DNA from: Anthropogastromicrobium sp963652495
GTDB taxonomy: Bacteria > Bacillota > Clostridia > Lachnospirales > Lachnospiraceae
Assembly: GCA_963652495.1 (NCBI GenBank)
Contig: CAVJTU010000001.1
Span: 1 to 64,000 of the forward strand
Length of the DNA stretch: 64,000 bases
Direction: 5' to 3'
The notes below the pieces were generated by a model that worked only from the letters and a program-made list of their open reading frames with translations, did no database searches and was not told the origin of the DNA. The position numbers and the translations under genes are program-made. Positions within the stretch are counted from its first letter, which is position 1. Every line of letters begins with the position of its first letter. Shown piece after piece: positions 24,278 to 33,346 of this stretch.

Positions 24278-26857
24278 CTACCGGCTGGAATCCTCCGTAT
24301 GGATGTCGCAGCTTTGCAAATTTGACGGTGCGAGATAATCCGAGTCCGTCGTCGTGCCGCTCGCCAGATCACTATCATCGATATGCAGATAAACTCGCTG
24401 CACAACCGAATCCCCCGGACAATATTTCGTTGCACTCTTGCCGGACTCCGTGCAGATGCGAAGTGCATAGTGGCGTCCACAATAGCTTGTCGGTGCAGTT
24501 CCCGGTGCAAAATATTCTGTATAAACGTAAGAATTGCTCGTGCTGCTGTTGCACACGCCGTCCACTGCAAGCAGTCCTGATTTGCTGCAAATCTTCGCGG
24601 ATTCCAGTGCATCCGTAAACGTAAAGTCTGTATTAGCAAGACCATCATGGATGCGCGCCATAATGTGCTGCCAGATCTGCTTGTGATATTCCGTTCCGCT
24701 GGCAAGTACCTTTGACTCGTCATAGCCAGACCAGATGCCGCAGGTATAATAAGGCGAATAGCCGACAAACCACAAATCGCTTCCGCTTGTCGTAGTACCG
24801 GATTTTCCGGCAAGTGTCATGTTATCGACTTGGCAGAGTGTTCCAGTTGATGTAATTCCGTATTGATAATAATAGGAAGCATCCGATGAGATCACATCCT
24901 CCATTGCGCTTGTCAAAAGAGCAGCGGTAGAACTCTTTATAATGCGTGTTTTGGAAGGTGTGTTTTCTAACAAGATATTCCCCTGACGGTCCAGCACCTT
25001 CGTATAGTAGACAGGCTTCTGATAAATGCCATCATTTGCGATCGAGGCAAAAGCAGCCGTTAATTTCTCATTTGTGACACCATAAGTCAAACTGCCCGTT
25101 GCAAGAGAAAGAGATCGATCCTGATCGGTCAGTGAGTCCAGACCAAAAAGCTCCAGATAATCATAGGCGGAGGATGCGGACACCAGAGAGGTCAGGCAGC
25201 GTGCCCCTACAACGTTCATAGAGTAGGTGATCGCCTGACGAATATTGTTATAACCAAGGTACTGATTTCCCCACCAGTTTAAAATCTGCTGACTGCCCGA
25301 AATGCAGGGCGCATCGTAATAGGTGGAGGAAAGCGTTGCACCAAAAGAGTCCAGTGCTGGCGCAAAGGTGCTTAATACCATCGAGATGGAACCCGGCTGG
25401 CGTTTGGAATGGATTGCACGATCAAAGGTCAGACTTCCGGTCTTTTCGCCGCGCCCACCGGAGATTGCAAGAACCTGTCCGTTTGACTGATTCATGACGA
25501 TGACGGATTCCTGCGGTTCAAGAATTGGTGTAATCGTCTCATTTGTGACAGAATCACCGGAGGAAATGACAGAAACCTTAAATTCCCGGATAGAACGGTA
25601 AATGTCTTCTTTTGATGAATAGATATTTGTGAATGTAGCCTGATCTTTTTCCGATTGGAAATAGCGCGTTAAGTCTTTTTCTGTATAGGTGCTTTCCGAC
25701 CCATCGCTATGACAGATTGTTAATGTATAATTAAGAGAATATTCCAACAATTTATTTCTGGCAGAGGAAATATAATTGTCCGCATTATTCACCTCTTCAT
25801 CGACAATAGACTGGATATCCGGATCCATTGTCGAATAGATCTGAAGACCGCCGCTGTAGAGAAGCTGATAAGTCTGAGAGGCAGAATAGCCAAGCTTTGC
25901 CTGCAAGTCTTCAGAGACCTGATTGTAAACCGCATCGGTAAAATAGGAGAAAGTGGAAGTGCTTGTATCGGTGATTGTGCTGTCGGTTGTCTGAATGCGA
26001 CTGTATACATTGTCTTCAAGTGCCTCTTCCTTCTGTGCTTCTGTGATAAATTCCTGCTCGTACATTTTTTCCAGAACAATTTTGCGCCGGGCTGCATTGT
26101 CCTGAGGATGCGTGATCGGATTATAGCGTGATGGATTTGAAGTGGCAGCAGCTAAAACGGTACATTCGGACAGTGATAATTCCCACACATCTTTCCCAAA
26201 ATATCGGTGTGCGGCAGTTTGTACACCAAGACAGCTTCCGCCAAGGTTGATCGTGTTTAGATAATATTCGAGAATCGTCTCCTTACTGCCTAGCTTGTCT
26301 TCGAGCTTTCGAGCTAAATATTGCTCTTGAATCTTGCGGCGAAGCTTATCCACAAAATTTGTCTCGCAGCCGCCTTGCAATACATTATTTTTTATGAGCT
26401 GCTGCGTGATTGTGCTGGCTCCTTCAGAGAAGCGTCCGCTTGTTAAGCCGACATAAGCAGCGCGCAGAATACCCTTCAGATCAATACCATTGTGCTCATA
26501 AAAACGGCTGTCCTCGATAGCGATGAACGCATGTACCAGATCGTCAGGAAGCTGATCAAAGCTTACCTCTTCACGATTGCTTCCTTCCATGACAAGTGTC
26601 TGCATCAGATTTCCGCCTGCATCATAGATCTGCGAGGAATATCCCTGCGGCTGTGCATCGAGTACGTCAAGCGAGGGTGCAGCATCGATGGCACCGCGCA
26701 CAAAGCCAATGCCAATCGCAGCACCAACAGCACTGAGAATCAAAAGAGCGATCAGTGCCAACTTTAATAGAAAAATCAGATGATGGCGCCTGGCCTGAGT
26801 GGAGGTGCCAAGAAGACCGGACAGCTCCTTCTTTATTGTATCGCTATTAAAAATCAT
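24278..26857 (-). CDS. Class A penicillin-binding protein (PBP1A type) with altered SxxK motif
   Basis: A membrane enzyme that polymerises glycan strands and normally cross-links them. The 859 residues comprise a cytoplasmic tail, one membrane helix (about 29-53), and a GT51 glycosyltransferase domain (Glu115 in EDSRFYEHNG, EGASTITQQL at 145-154, then a Lys/Arg-rich helix and ILEYYLNTINLGG). The transpeptidase domain keeps SMN (second motif) and KSGT (third motif). The first motif, usually PGSTFK, reads PGSISM: Ser490 is kept but the lysine at 493 is Met (codon at 25379-25381). As read, the transpeptidase should be crippled while the glycosyltransferase looks intact. Confidence 0.92.
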   Translation of the reverse strand: MIFNSDTIKKELSGLLGTSTQARRHHLIFLLKLALIALLILSAVGAAIGIGFVRGAIDAAPSLDVLDAQPQGYSSQIYDAGGNLMQTLVMEGSNREEVSFDQLPDDLVHAFIAIEDSRFYEHNGIDLKGILRAAYVGLTSGRFSEGASTITQQLIKNNVLQGGCETNFVDKLRRKIQEQYLARKLEDKLGSKETILEYYLNTINLGGSCLGVQTAAHRYFGKDVWELSLSECTVLAAATSNPSRYNPITHPQDNAARRKIVLEKMYEQEFITEAQKEEALEDNVYSRIQTTDSTITDTSTSTFSYFTDAVYNQVSEDLQAKLGYSASQTYQLLYSGGLQIYSTMDPDIQSIVDEEVNNADNYISSARNKLLEYSLNYTLTICHSDGSESTYTEKDLTRYFQSEKDQATFTNIYSSKEDIYRSIREFKVSVISSGDSVTNETITPILEPQESVIVMNQSNGQVLAISGGRGEKTGSLTFDRAIHSKRQPGSISMVLSTFAPALDSFGATLSSTYYDAPCISGSQQILNWWGNQYLGYNNIRQAITYSMNVVGARCLTSLVSASSAYDYLELFGLDSLTDQDRSLSLATGSLTYGVTNEKLTAAFASIANDGIYQKPVYYTKVLDRQGNILLENTPSKTRIIKSSTAALLTSAMEDVISSDASYYYQYGITSTGTLCQVDNMTLAGKSGTTTSGSDLWFVGYSPYYTCGIWSGYDESKVLASGTEYHKQIWQHIMARIHDGLANTDFTFTDALESAKICSKSGLLAVDGVCNSSTSNSYVYTEYFAPGTAPTSYCGRHYALRICTESGKSATKYCPGDSVVQRVYLHIDDSDLASGTTTDSDYLAPSNLQSCDIHTEDSSR

Positions 26858-26890
26858 AAAAATCCATGCCTTTCCGTCAATTCTTTTTTT

Positions 26891-26899
26891 AGTATACCA
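26891..26899 (-). promoter_or_regulatory. Extended -10 promoter for the class A PBP gene
   Basis: On the minus strand TGGTATACT is an extended -10 box, about 35 bases before the start codon. No clear -35 is seen. Confidence 0.45.
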
Positions 26900-26967
26900 A
26901 AAATGGGAGAAAATTACCAGAAAAAAAGCAAACCTTTACAGACAGGACAAAATAGGATAAACTGGTT

Positions 26968-27062
26968 CTGACTACTCCCCACAGTAAGCCGTGGTGTAGT
27001 CAGGAAAAAATACACGATTCAGCCCTCATTCACAGCAGGAAATGGCTCTGAATCGTTACAAG
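26968..27062. repeat. Paired hairpins related to repeat family 2
   Basis: The gap between the divergent PBP and yigZ genes holds CTGACTAC/GTAGTCAG (26968-26975, 26996-27003) and CGATTCAG/CTGAATCG (27015-27022, 27048-27055). The latter is followed by TTAC. The stretch CATTCACAGCA...ATGGCTCTGAAT.GTTAC is shared with the element at 35974-36130. Confidence 0.55.
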
Positions 27063-27090
27063 TAAAGGATAAGGGAATCAGGTAAAGAAA

Positions 27091-27753
27091 ATGGCAGAAA
27101 CCTATAAGACAGTTTATATTGGGAATTCAGCGGAAATCGTGGAGAAAAAATCACGATTTATTGCCAACTTGGAGCATGTGGAGTCGGAGGAGGAGGCACT
27201 TGCCTATATCGAGTCCATTCGCAAGAAATATTGGGATGCCAGACACAACTGCTACGCGTACTGCATCGGAAAAAAGCAGGAATTAAAGCGATGCAGTGAT
27301 GATGGAGAACCATCCCAGACAGCAGGAAAGCCAATGCTTGATGTGCTGATCGGAGCCGGACTTTGCGATACGGTAGTCGTGGTAACACGTTATTTTGGAG
27401 GAACGCTTCTTGGAACAGGCGGTCTGGTGCGCGCCTATACGGCAGCATCCAAGGCAGGTGTAGAGGCAAGCAAGGTAATTGAAAAGATTCCGGCGGTACA
27501 GTTTTTGGTAAGAGTAACATATAATCAGATTGGAACGCTTCTCTATCTGCTCGGTCAAAAGGGCTACAGCCAGCTGGACAGCGAGTATGCAGAGGATGTG
27601 AGTGTGCGTTTTTTGGTGCCGCAAGAAGAGCGAACAGCGATGGAAAAGCAGCTCCTTGAGAGTTTTCAGGGAAGTGCCAAGACACAAGTGGAAGATTATG
27701 GCTACTACGCGAAAAATGGAAAAGAACTGCTTTTGTTTGAGGAGGAGACGTGA
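27091..27753 (+). CDS. yigZ: YigZ/IMPACT family protein (UPF0029)
   Basis: A 220-residue cytoplasmic protein with the N-terminal UPF0029 domain (KSRFIANLEHV, WDARHNCYAYCIG, DDGEPSQTAGKPMLDVL, TRYFGGTLLGTGGLVRAY; read in parts) and a C-terminal DUF1949 domain resembling an EF-G domain. A role in translation or stress control has been proposed for the family, but the molecular function is unsettled. Its stop overlaps the start of the response regulator (TGATG), so the two are translationally coupled. Confidence 0.93.
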   Translation: MAETYKTVYIGNSAEIVEKKSRFIANLEHVESEEEALAYIESIRKKYWDARHNCYAYCIGKKQELKRCSDDGEPSQTAGKPMLDVLIGAGLCDTVVVVTRYFGGTLLGTGGLVRAYTAASKAGVEASKVIEKIPAVQFLVRVTYNQIGTLLYLLGQKGYSQLDSEYAEDVSVRFLVPQEERTAMEKQLLESFQGSAKTQVEDYGYYAKNGKELLLFEEET

Positions 27754-28481
27754 TGATAACGTGTGCGATGTGCGATGATGATCTGCCATTTGCCGAACAG
27801 CTGCGAAGCCTCGTGCTTTCCTATGCAAAGGAACAGCACATTGAGGTGCAGGCAGAAACCTTCGCCTCAGCAGGGGAACTGTTGTCGGAAATTGAAAGTG
27901 GCGCGGGTTTTGAAATTCTGTTTTTGGACATCGAGATGCAAGAGATGAACGGAATCGAGCTTGGCAAAAAGCTGCGTGAGATTTCTTATCAGACGCTGCT
28001 TATCTATGTATCTGGTTATGATCAGTATATGCGCCAGCTCTTTGATACAGAGCCATTTCGTTTTTTGTCAAAACCGCTTCAAAAAGAAGAATTGTATTCG
28101 GTTTTGGATAAAGCATTTGAGCGTATTGGCCGCTTTCGCAGGGAAAATTTCACAATTCGCTTTGGAAAAAATGTGGTCAATCTTCTCTGCCGGGATATTG
28201 TATATCTGGAAAGCAACAGACGAAAGGTAATCGTTCATACGGTGCGCGGTGAATATGAGTATTATCATAAGCTTGACGAGGCAGAGAATGAGCTTACTGA
28301 GATCAGCGCGGATTTTATCCGGATTCATAAGGCATATCTTGTCAATATGGAGCATGTCGAAGCATTCCAGTATGAGAAGCTGGCACTGCGGGATGGTACG
28401 ATTTTAAGTATCAGCGAGGTACATCGCGCCGATGTGCGCAGTCGCTTTTGGGAGTATTTAAAGGTATCGGAAAATGACTGA
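27753..28481 (+). CDS. LytTR-family response regulator
   Basis: A 242-residue AgrA/VirR-like regulator. The receiver domain has the acidic pocket CDDD (7-10), phospho-acceptor Asp59 (LFLDIEMQ) and Lys107 (LSKPLQK). The LytTR DNA-binding domain covers about 140-238 (YLESNRRKVIVHT, FIRIHKAYLVNMEHV). The ATG at 27753 overlaps the yigZ stop; a GTG one codon upstream is possible. It overlaps the kinase gene by eight bases, forming a two-component system. Its target is unknown; no peptide precursor or transporter gene is adjacent. Confidence 0.93.
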   Translation: MITCAMCDDDLPFAEQLRSLVLSYAKEQHIEVQAETFASAGELLSEIESGAGFEILFLDIEMQEMNGIELGKKLREISYQTLLIYVSGYDQYMRQLFDTEPFRFLSKPLQKEELYSVLDKAFERIGRFRRENFTIRFGKNVVNLLCRDIVYLESNRRKVIVHTVRGEYEYYHKLDEAENELTEISADFIRIHKAYLVNMEHVEAFQYEKLALRDGTILSISEVHRADVRSRFWEYLKVSEND

Positions 28482-29394
28482 TTTTTTGCTTATAATTTTA
28501 ATCAATTTTTTTGCACTATATATAATACTCCAGTATCTTTTTGTATTGCGAAAAGAAGGAAAAGAAAGATGTGTGTTTCAGCTATTGCCGCATTTTCTTT
28601 TATGGTGCATGCTGAATCTGTGCTGTTTGGTTGTCGTATGGGACAAAGGAGTGTTTGCCATCTTTGCAGCCGTTGCGGCAGGCACGATTCTTCTGTTTGA
28701 GACGCTTTTTGTGTTCCATAGGGAAGAAGCCTGGAAGGAGAATGCAAGGCGAAAAGAATATATGATCAGCCGTCAGCTGCAATACTATGCAAGGCAATAC
28801 GAGGCACTTTCTCATTTTCAGGAGACAATGCGAAAAGAACGTCATGAGCGAAGACACCGAAATTTGGAACTTTTGACGCTGGTACAGAAAGGTCAGCTTC
28901 AGGAGATAGAAGAACGCCTAAAGGAAGAACAGAGCCTTCTTGCATTGCATTCCTCCATGACCGGAAATCGTACCGTCGATGCAGTGCTTGGTTTTGAACA
29001 GGCACTTGCCAGAGAGAAAAAGGTTGTGATGGAGGAACATATTTCCATTCCGCGTGACATGGAAGCAGCCGATTCTGTTTTATGCGGTGTCCTTGGCAAC
29101 GCGCTAGACAATGCGATCGAAGCGTGCAGCCGTTTAAAAGAGGAAGACCGTATCGTCAAAATTTTTATGAAGGTCGAGCGCAAAAACTTATTTATCGAGA
29201 TCAAAAATCGCTACGATGGAACCATTCTTGCAACACAGGATGGGAATCTCATCAGTCGAAAGGAAAATCCGCAGGAACACGGCATGGGACTTCGCATTAT
29301 GCGGGAGCTGCTTGAGCATGCCGACGGCAACCTAGAGACAAAGTGGGATGAGAGGGTGTTTACGCTGCGCGTGATGATTTACCATGTGCTGTAA
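28474..29394 (+). CDS. AgrC-like GHKL sensor histidine kinase
   Basis: A 306-residue membrane kinase paired with the LytTR regulator. Three hydrophobic segments fill the first 82 residues, fewer than the six or seven of classical AgrC, so the sensor is short. A coiled region (about 85-120) leads to the likely phosphorylation site His124 (RKERHERRHRN). The GHKL ATPase domain has an N box (LGNALDNAIEA) and a G box (HGMGLRIM). The signal it detects is not evident. Confidence 0.9.
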   Translation: MTDFLLIILINFFALYIILQYLFVLRKEGKERCVFQLLPHFLLWCMLNLCCLVVVWDKGVFAIFAAVAAGTILLFETLFVFHREEAWKENARRKEYMISRQLQYYARQYEALSHFQETMRKERHERRHRNLELLTLVQKGQLQEIEERLKEEQSLLALHSSMTGNRTVDAVLGFEQALAREKKVVMEEHISIPRDMEAADSVLCGVLGNALDNAIEACSRLKEEDRIVKIFMKVERKNLFIEIKNRYDGTILATQDGNLISRKENPQEHGMGLRIMRELLEHADGNLETKWDERVFTLRVMIYHVL

Positions 29395-29412
29395 GAAACG
29401 TTAATGTTTGGC

Positions 29413-29573
29413 AAAGCTCCGAGGTGAATGTGCTTTACTGAGACAATCGTCTGCTGCACAGCCGGGACGTTGTAGCGTGCCCGTTGTCAAAATACATTTA
29501 CGTTGAAAACATGTAGTGGAGACCCGCGGAATTGGGCCCGTCGACAAAGTCACTTCACCGAGCGGGCTTTTCG
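29413..29573 (+). ncRNA. Candidate structured RNA, class unknown
   Basis: The 301-base gap between the kinase and nfeD-like genes contains a GC-rich block unlike normal spacer. GCTC (29416-19) and GGTGAA (29423-28) pair with TTCACC (29554-59) and GAGC (29560-63), closing a multi-branch fold. Inside are CTTT/AAAG (29433-36, 29546-49), GACAA/TTGTC (29442-46, 29484-88) around a CGGGACG/CGT-CCCG hairpin (29463-29483), TACAT/ATGTA (29493-97, 29511-15) and CCC/GGG (29523-25, 29534-36). GCCCG/CGGGC (29536-40, 29563-67) plus T4 offers an alternative terminator. It has no open frame. It may be a trans-acting RNA; raiA-motif or 6S-like RNAs are possibilities, not matches. Confidence 0.5.
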
Positions 29574-29695
29574 TACAAGTAGCGGGTAAAAACGGATGTT
29601 ACAAAAATTTACGGTAAAAATGACAATCACATAACAAAAATCATTTCTTATGGTAGCATAGAAGCCATAGGAAAACGAAGAAAGGAGGATCTGGC

Positions 29696-30172
29696 ATGGA
29701 TAGTATCCAAGTCTATGCCTGGCTGATCGTATTTATCGTACTGACGGCAATTGAGATGGCAACCTTTCAGCTGGTAACGATCTGGTTTGCCGTCGGTGCC
29801 GTTGCCGCATTTATTGTGTCGATGTTTTCATCATCACTGGAAGTTCAGCTGGTCGTTTTTTTGGCAGTCTCCATGCTGCTGCTAGTTCTGGTTCGCCCAT
29901 TTGTCGGTCGTTTTCTTAAGGTGAAGACGGTTAAGACAAATGCAGATAGCCTGATTGGAGACTTCGCAACAGTAACGGCGCGGATACATAATCAGGAAGG
30001 GTTTGGAAAGGCCATAATCCGCGGACAGGAATGGACGGCAGCTGCTGAGAGGGATGATGAGATCATCGAGGCAGGCACACGAGTCGTTGTGACTGGCATA
30101 CGCGGTGTAAAGCTGATCGTAGCCGGGATCGAAACGTCAAAAGCCGCACAGGAGAATAATTCAAAAGAATGA
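29696..30172 (+). CDS. NfeD-like membrane protein
   Basis: A 158-residue protein with two or three N-terminal membrane helices (about 7-72) and a C-terminal OB-fold domain (about 85-150, DSLIGDFATVTARI...GTRVVVTGIRGVKLIV, read in parts). NfeD-short proteins are encoded next to SPFH/stomatin proteins and are thought to form membrane microdomain complexes with them; such a gene follows after 102 bases. The start follows AAAGGAGG. Confidence 0.88.
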   Translation: MDSIQVYAWLIVFIVLTAIEMATFQLVTIWFAVGAVAAFIVSMFSSSLEVQLVVFLAVSMLLLVLVRPFVGRFLKVKTVKTNADSLIGDFATVTARIHNQEGFGKAIIRGQEWTAAAERDDEIIEAGTRVVVTGIRGVKLIVAGIETSKAAQENNSKE

Positions 30173-30274
30173 GTGCGTAAAAATGGCGAATGAAAAGCGG
30201 TTTGCAAAGCACAGAAAATCAAAAATTGTACAAAATTGCAGCAGTTCGCACAAAACAAAAAGGAGGAAACAAGA

Positions 30275-31234
30275 ATGTTAGCAGCATCAATTATCAGTCC
30301 TCAATTTATTGCAGGCGTCATTATCGTAATTGTTATTTTATGTATCATTGGATCGTGTATTCGCATCGTACCGCAGGCTCATGCGGTGATTGTGGAGCGT
30401 CTCGGCGGTTATCTTTCAACATGGTCTGTCGGAATCCACATCAAGATGCCATTTATTGACCGTATTGCACGAAATGTCATTTTAAAGGAGCAGGTTGTTG
30501 ATTTTGATCCGCAGCCGGTTATCACAAAGGATAACGTTACGATGCTGATTGATACCGTTGTATTTTATCAGATTACAGACCCGAAGCTGTATGCATATGG
30601 CGTAGAAAATCCGCTGATGGCAATTGAAAATCTGACTGCCACCACGCTTCGTAATATCATCGGTGAGATGGAACTCGATGAGACATTGACCTCCCGTGAG
30701 ACGATCAATACCAAGATGAGAAGCAGCCTCGATGAGGCAACAGACCCGTGGGGAATCAAGGTAAATCGTGTCGAGTTAAAAAATATTGCACCGCCGTCGG
30801 ATATCCAAAATTCCATGGAGAAGCAGGCAAAGGCAGAGCGTGACAAGCGTGCCGCAATCCTTAGTGCAGAGGGAGAAAAGCAGTCTGCGATTCTTCGCGC
30901 CGAAGGTAAAAAACAGTCTGCCATTCTCGATGCAGAGGCAGAAAAGCAGGCCGCGATTCTTCGCGCAGAGGCAAAAAAGGAAGCAATGCTTCGTGAGGCA
31001 GAGGGTGAAGCAGAGGCGATTCGCCGCGTGTCCAAGGCAAAGGCTGATGGAATTTCCTATATTAAGGAAGCAAAGGCCGATGCAGCCGTGCTTCAGATTA
31101 AGAGCATGGAGGCATTTGAGAAGGCAGCAGACGGCAAGGCAACGAAGATCATTGTACCGTCCAATCTGGCTTCCATCGCCGGTACATTGACCGCTCTTAC
31201 AGAAACCGTGCAAAAGGATGAGCCGGAATCTTGA
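30275..31234 (+). CDS. SPFH/stomatin-family membrane protein (QmcA-like)
   Basis: A 319-residue protein with an N-terminal membrane helix (about 11-33), an SPFH/PHB domain (about 35-190; IVPQAHAVIVERLGGY, VTMLIDTVVFYQITDP), then a helical tail. The tail holds five 11-residue repeats of the form AILxAExEKQx (about 200-255), giving a long charged coil for oligomer formation. ATG at 30275 follows AAGGAGG; the frame is open further upstream but lacks a site. It is paired with the NfeD-like gene, suggesting a membrane scaffold. Confidence 0.93.
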   Translation: MLAASIISPQFIAGVIIVIVILCIIGSCIRIVPQAHAVIVERLGGYLSTWSVGIHIKMPFIDRIARNVILKEQVVDFDPQPVITKDNVTMLIDTVVFYQITDPKLYAYGVENPLMAIENLTATTLRNIIGEMELDETLTSRETINTKMRSSLDEATDPWGIKVNRVELKNIAPPSDIQNSMEKQAKAERDKRAAILSAEGEKQSAILRAEGKKQSAILDAEAEKQAAILRAEAKKEAMLREAEGEAEAIRRVSKAKADGISYIKEAKADAAVLQIKSMEAFEKAADGKATKIIVPSNLASIAGTLTALTETVQKDEPES

Positions 31235-31241
31235 AAAATAC

Positions 31242-31301
31242 TTGCAAAGTGAATATTATCTGTGCTACAATAAGGGAGTTGCCAAAAGGCAGCTCCTTTT
31301 T
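31242..31301 (+). terminator. Terminator after the SPFH gene, overlapping a promoter-like sequence
   Basis: GGAGTTGCC-AAAA-GGCAGCTCC with T5 (31275-31301) ends the nfeD-SPFH operon. Immediately upstream TTGCAA (31242-31247), 18 bases and TACAAT (31266-31271) resemble a promoter whose start would lie in the left arm of the hairpin. The terminator is clear. The promoter is doubtful. Confidence 0.75.
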
Positions 31302-31441
31302 GCGTGCAAAATTTTCGTGAAATTTCTGAGAATCTTAAGAAAATAACATGAGAGTTTTTGATTCATGAGGAAGGCAGTGCCGATTTGGGGGAGTAGAGTA
31401 ACTGAATTTAGTTTATTAGCATTAAGAGGAGTTTTTTCTAT

Positions 31442-33277
31442 ATGAAAACAAAGAGAGAGACGGTCAGAAACGTAGCGATCATTGCACACGTTGACCACGG
31501 TAAGACAACACTGGTAGATGAATTGTTAAAGCAAAGCGGTGTATTCCGTGAGAATCAGGAAGTTCAGGAGCGCGTCATGGACTCAAATGATATCGAGCGC
31601 GAGAGAGGTATCACCATTCTGTCCAAGAATACCGCAGTTACCTATAAGGATTGCAAGATCAACATCATCGACACACCAGGACATGCGGATTTCGGCGGCG
31701 AGGTAGAGCGAGTATTGAAGATGGTAAACGGCGTTATCCTTGTTGTTGACGCATTTGAGGGCCCGATGCCGCAGACAAAGTTCGTCTTAAGCAAGGCGCT
31801 TGATCTTGACCTTTCTGTTATTGTATGTATCAATAAGATCGACCGTCCGGAGGCCAGACCGACAGAAGTTGTAGATGAAGTATTAGAGCTTTTGATGGAT
31901 CTGGATGCAAGTGATGAGCAGTTAGACTGTCCATTTTTGTTTGCATCTGCGAAGGCAGGATTTGCTGTTCGTGATCTGGATGATCCGAGAGAAAATATGG
32001 CACCGCTGTTTGAGACCATTATCGACCACATTCCGGCACCAGAGGGTGATCCGGAGGCTCCGACTCAGGTTCTGATCAGCACCATCGACTACAACGAGTA
32101 TGTGGGACGTATCGGTGTCGGTAAGATTGACAACGGTTTTGTAAAAGTAAATCAGGATTGTGTTATTGTAAACCATCACGATCCGAGCATGAAGCGCCGC
32201 GTTAAGATCAGCAAGCTGTATGAGTTTGATGGTCTGAACAAAGTTGAAGTGCAGCGTGCTGACATTGGTTCCATCGTAGCCATTTCCGGTATCAGTGATA
32301 TTCACATCGGTGATACGATCTGTTCTCCGGAAAATCCGGTAGCGATTCCGTTCCAGAAGATTTCTGAGCCGACCATCGCCATGAATTTCATGGTAAATGA
32401 CAGCCCGCTTGCCGGTCAGGAAGGAAAGTTTGTTACTTCCAGACATTTAAGAGAGAGACTGTTCCGTGAGTTAAATACCGACGTTTCCCTTCGCGTTGAG
32501 GAGACGGACAACATGGATAGCTTTAAGGTATCCGGCAGAGGTGAACTTCATCTTTCCGTTCTGGTTGAGAATATGCGCCGTGAGGGATATGAGTTTGCAG
32601 TCAGCAAGGCAGAGGTTTTAACAAAGAGAGATGAGAGAAACCGTCTGTTAGAGCCGATGGAGCTTGTTTATATCGACGTTCCGGAAGAGTTTTCTGGTAC
32701 GGTTATCCAGAAGCTTTCCAGCCGCAAGGGCGAGCTTCACGGAATGGGAACTGCACAGGGCGGCTATACCAGACTGGAGTTCTCCATCCCGTCCAGAGGT
32801 CTGATCGGTTTTCGAGGCGAGTTTATGACCGATACAAAGGGAAATGGTATCATCAATACCATTTTTGATGGCTATGAGGAGTATAAGGGCGATATCCAGT
32901 ACCGTAAGCAGGGTTCTATCATTGCATATGAGGATGGCGAGAGTATTACGTATGGTCTGTACAATGCGCAGGAGAGAGGTGTATTGTTTATTGGACCTGG
33001 TGAAAAGGTATACTCCGGTATGATTGTTGGTCAGACCGGTAAGGCTGAGGATGTAGAAGTCAATGTTTGCAAGACAAAGCATCTGTCCAACACACGTTCT
33101 TCCGGTTCTGATGACGCACTGCGTCTTGTACCGAAGAAGATTATGAGCCTTGAGCAGTGTATGGATTTCATTGATACCGATGAGCTCCTTGAAGTAACAC
33201 CAAAGAACCTTCGTATCCGTAAGAAGATTTTGGATCCAACACTTCGTAAGCGTGCAGCACTGCGTAAGCAGCAGTAA
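31442..33277 (+). CDS. typA: Ribosome-associated GTPase TypA/BipA
   Basis: A 611-residue translational GTPase related to EF-G, involved in 50S assembly and stress growth. It shows G1 AHVDHGKTTL (15-24), the switch region ERERGITI, DTPGHADF and NKIDRP, an OB domain, EF-G-like domains III and V, and the BipA-specific C-terminus (GLYNAQERGVLFIGPGEKVY, 20 residues). The start follows AAGAGGAG. The 31302-31441 leader shows no further feature. Confidence 0.98.
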   Translation: MKTKRETVRNVAIIAHVDHGKTTLVDELLKQSGVFRENQEVQERVMDSNDIERERGITILSKNTAVTYKDCKINIIDTPGHADFGGEVERVLKMVNGVILVVDAFEGPMPQTKFVLSKALDLDLSVIVCINKIDRPEARPTEVVDEVLELLMDLDASDEQLDCPFLFASAKAGFAVRDLDDPRENMAPLFETIIDHIPAPEGDPEAPTQVLISTIDYNEYVGRIGVGKIDNGFVKVNQDCVIVNHHDPSMKRRVKISKLYEFDGLNKVEVQRADIGSIVAISGISDIHIGDTICSPENPVAIPFQKISEPTIAMNFMVNDSPLAGQEGKFVTSRHLRERLFRELNTDVSLRVEETDNMDSFKVSGRGELHLSVLVENMRREGYEFAVSKAEVLTKRDERNRLLEPMELVYIDVPEEFSGTVIQKLSSRKGELHGMGTAQGGYTRLEFSIPSRGLIGFRGEFMTDTKGNGIINTIFDGYEEYKGDIQYRKQGSIIAYEDGESITYGLYNAQERGVLFIGPGEKVYSGMIVGQTGKAEDVEVNVCKTKHLSNTRSSGSDDALRLVPKKIMSLEQCMDFIDTDELLEVTPKNLRIRKKILDPTLRKRAALRKQQ

Positions 33278-33346
33278 GCATAGATGAAAATAAATGAAAT
33301 GAAAAGGTGCGGTGCTTCTTGCGCCGCACGGCAAAGGAGGATTTTT

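Noticed and set aside
29395..29695. T-box, tmRNA, RNase P or SRP RNA
   Set aside because: Hallmark sequences (T-box GGTGGNACCGCG, RNase P GAGGAAAGTCC, SRP domain IV loop, tmRNA tag frame) are absent. 6S or raiA identity is neither supported nor excluded.
30850..31040. Short tandem DNA repeat
   Set aside because: It is explained by the 11-residue coiled-coil repeat of the SPFH protein, and the codons differ between units.
33284..33346. Longer start for kduI
   Set aside because: The ATG at 33347 has AAAGGAGG at the right distance and the family N-terminus; the extension is Cys/Arg-rich and comes from a hairpin-forming spacer.
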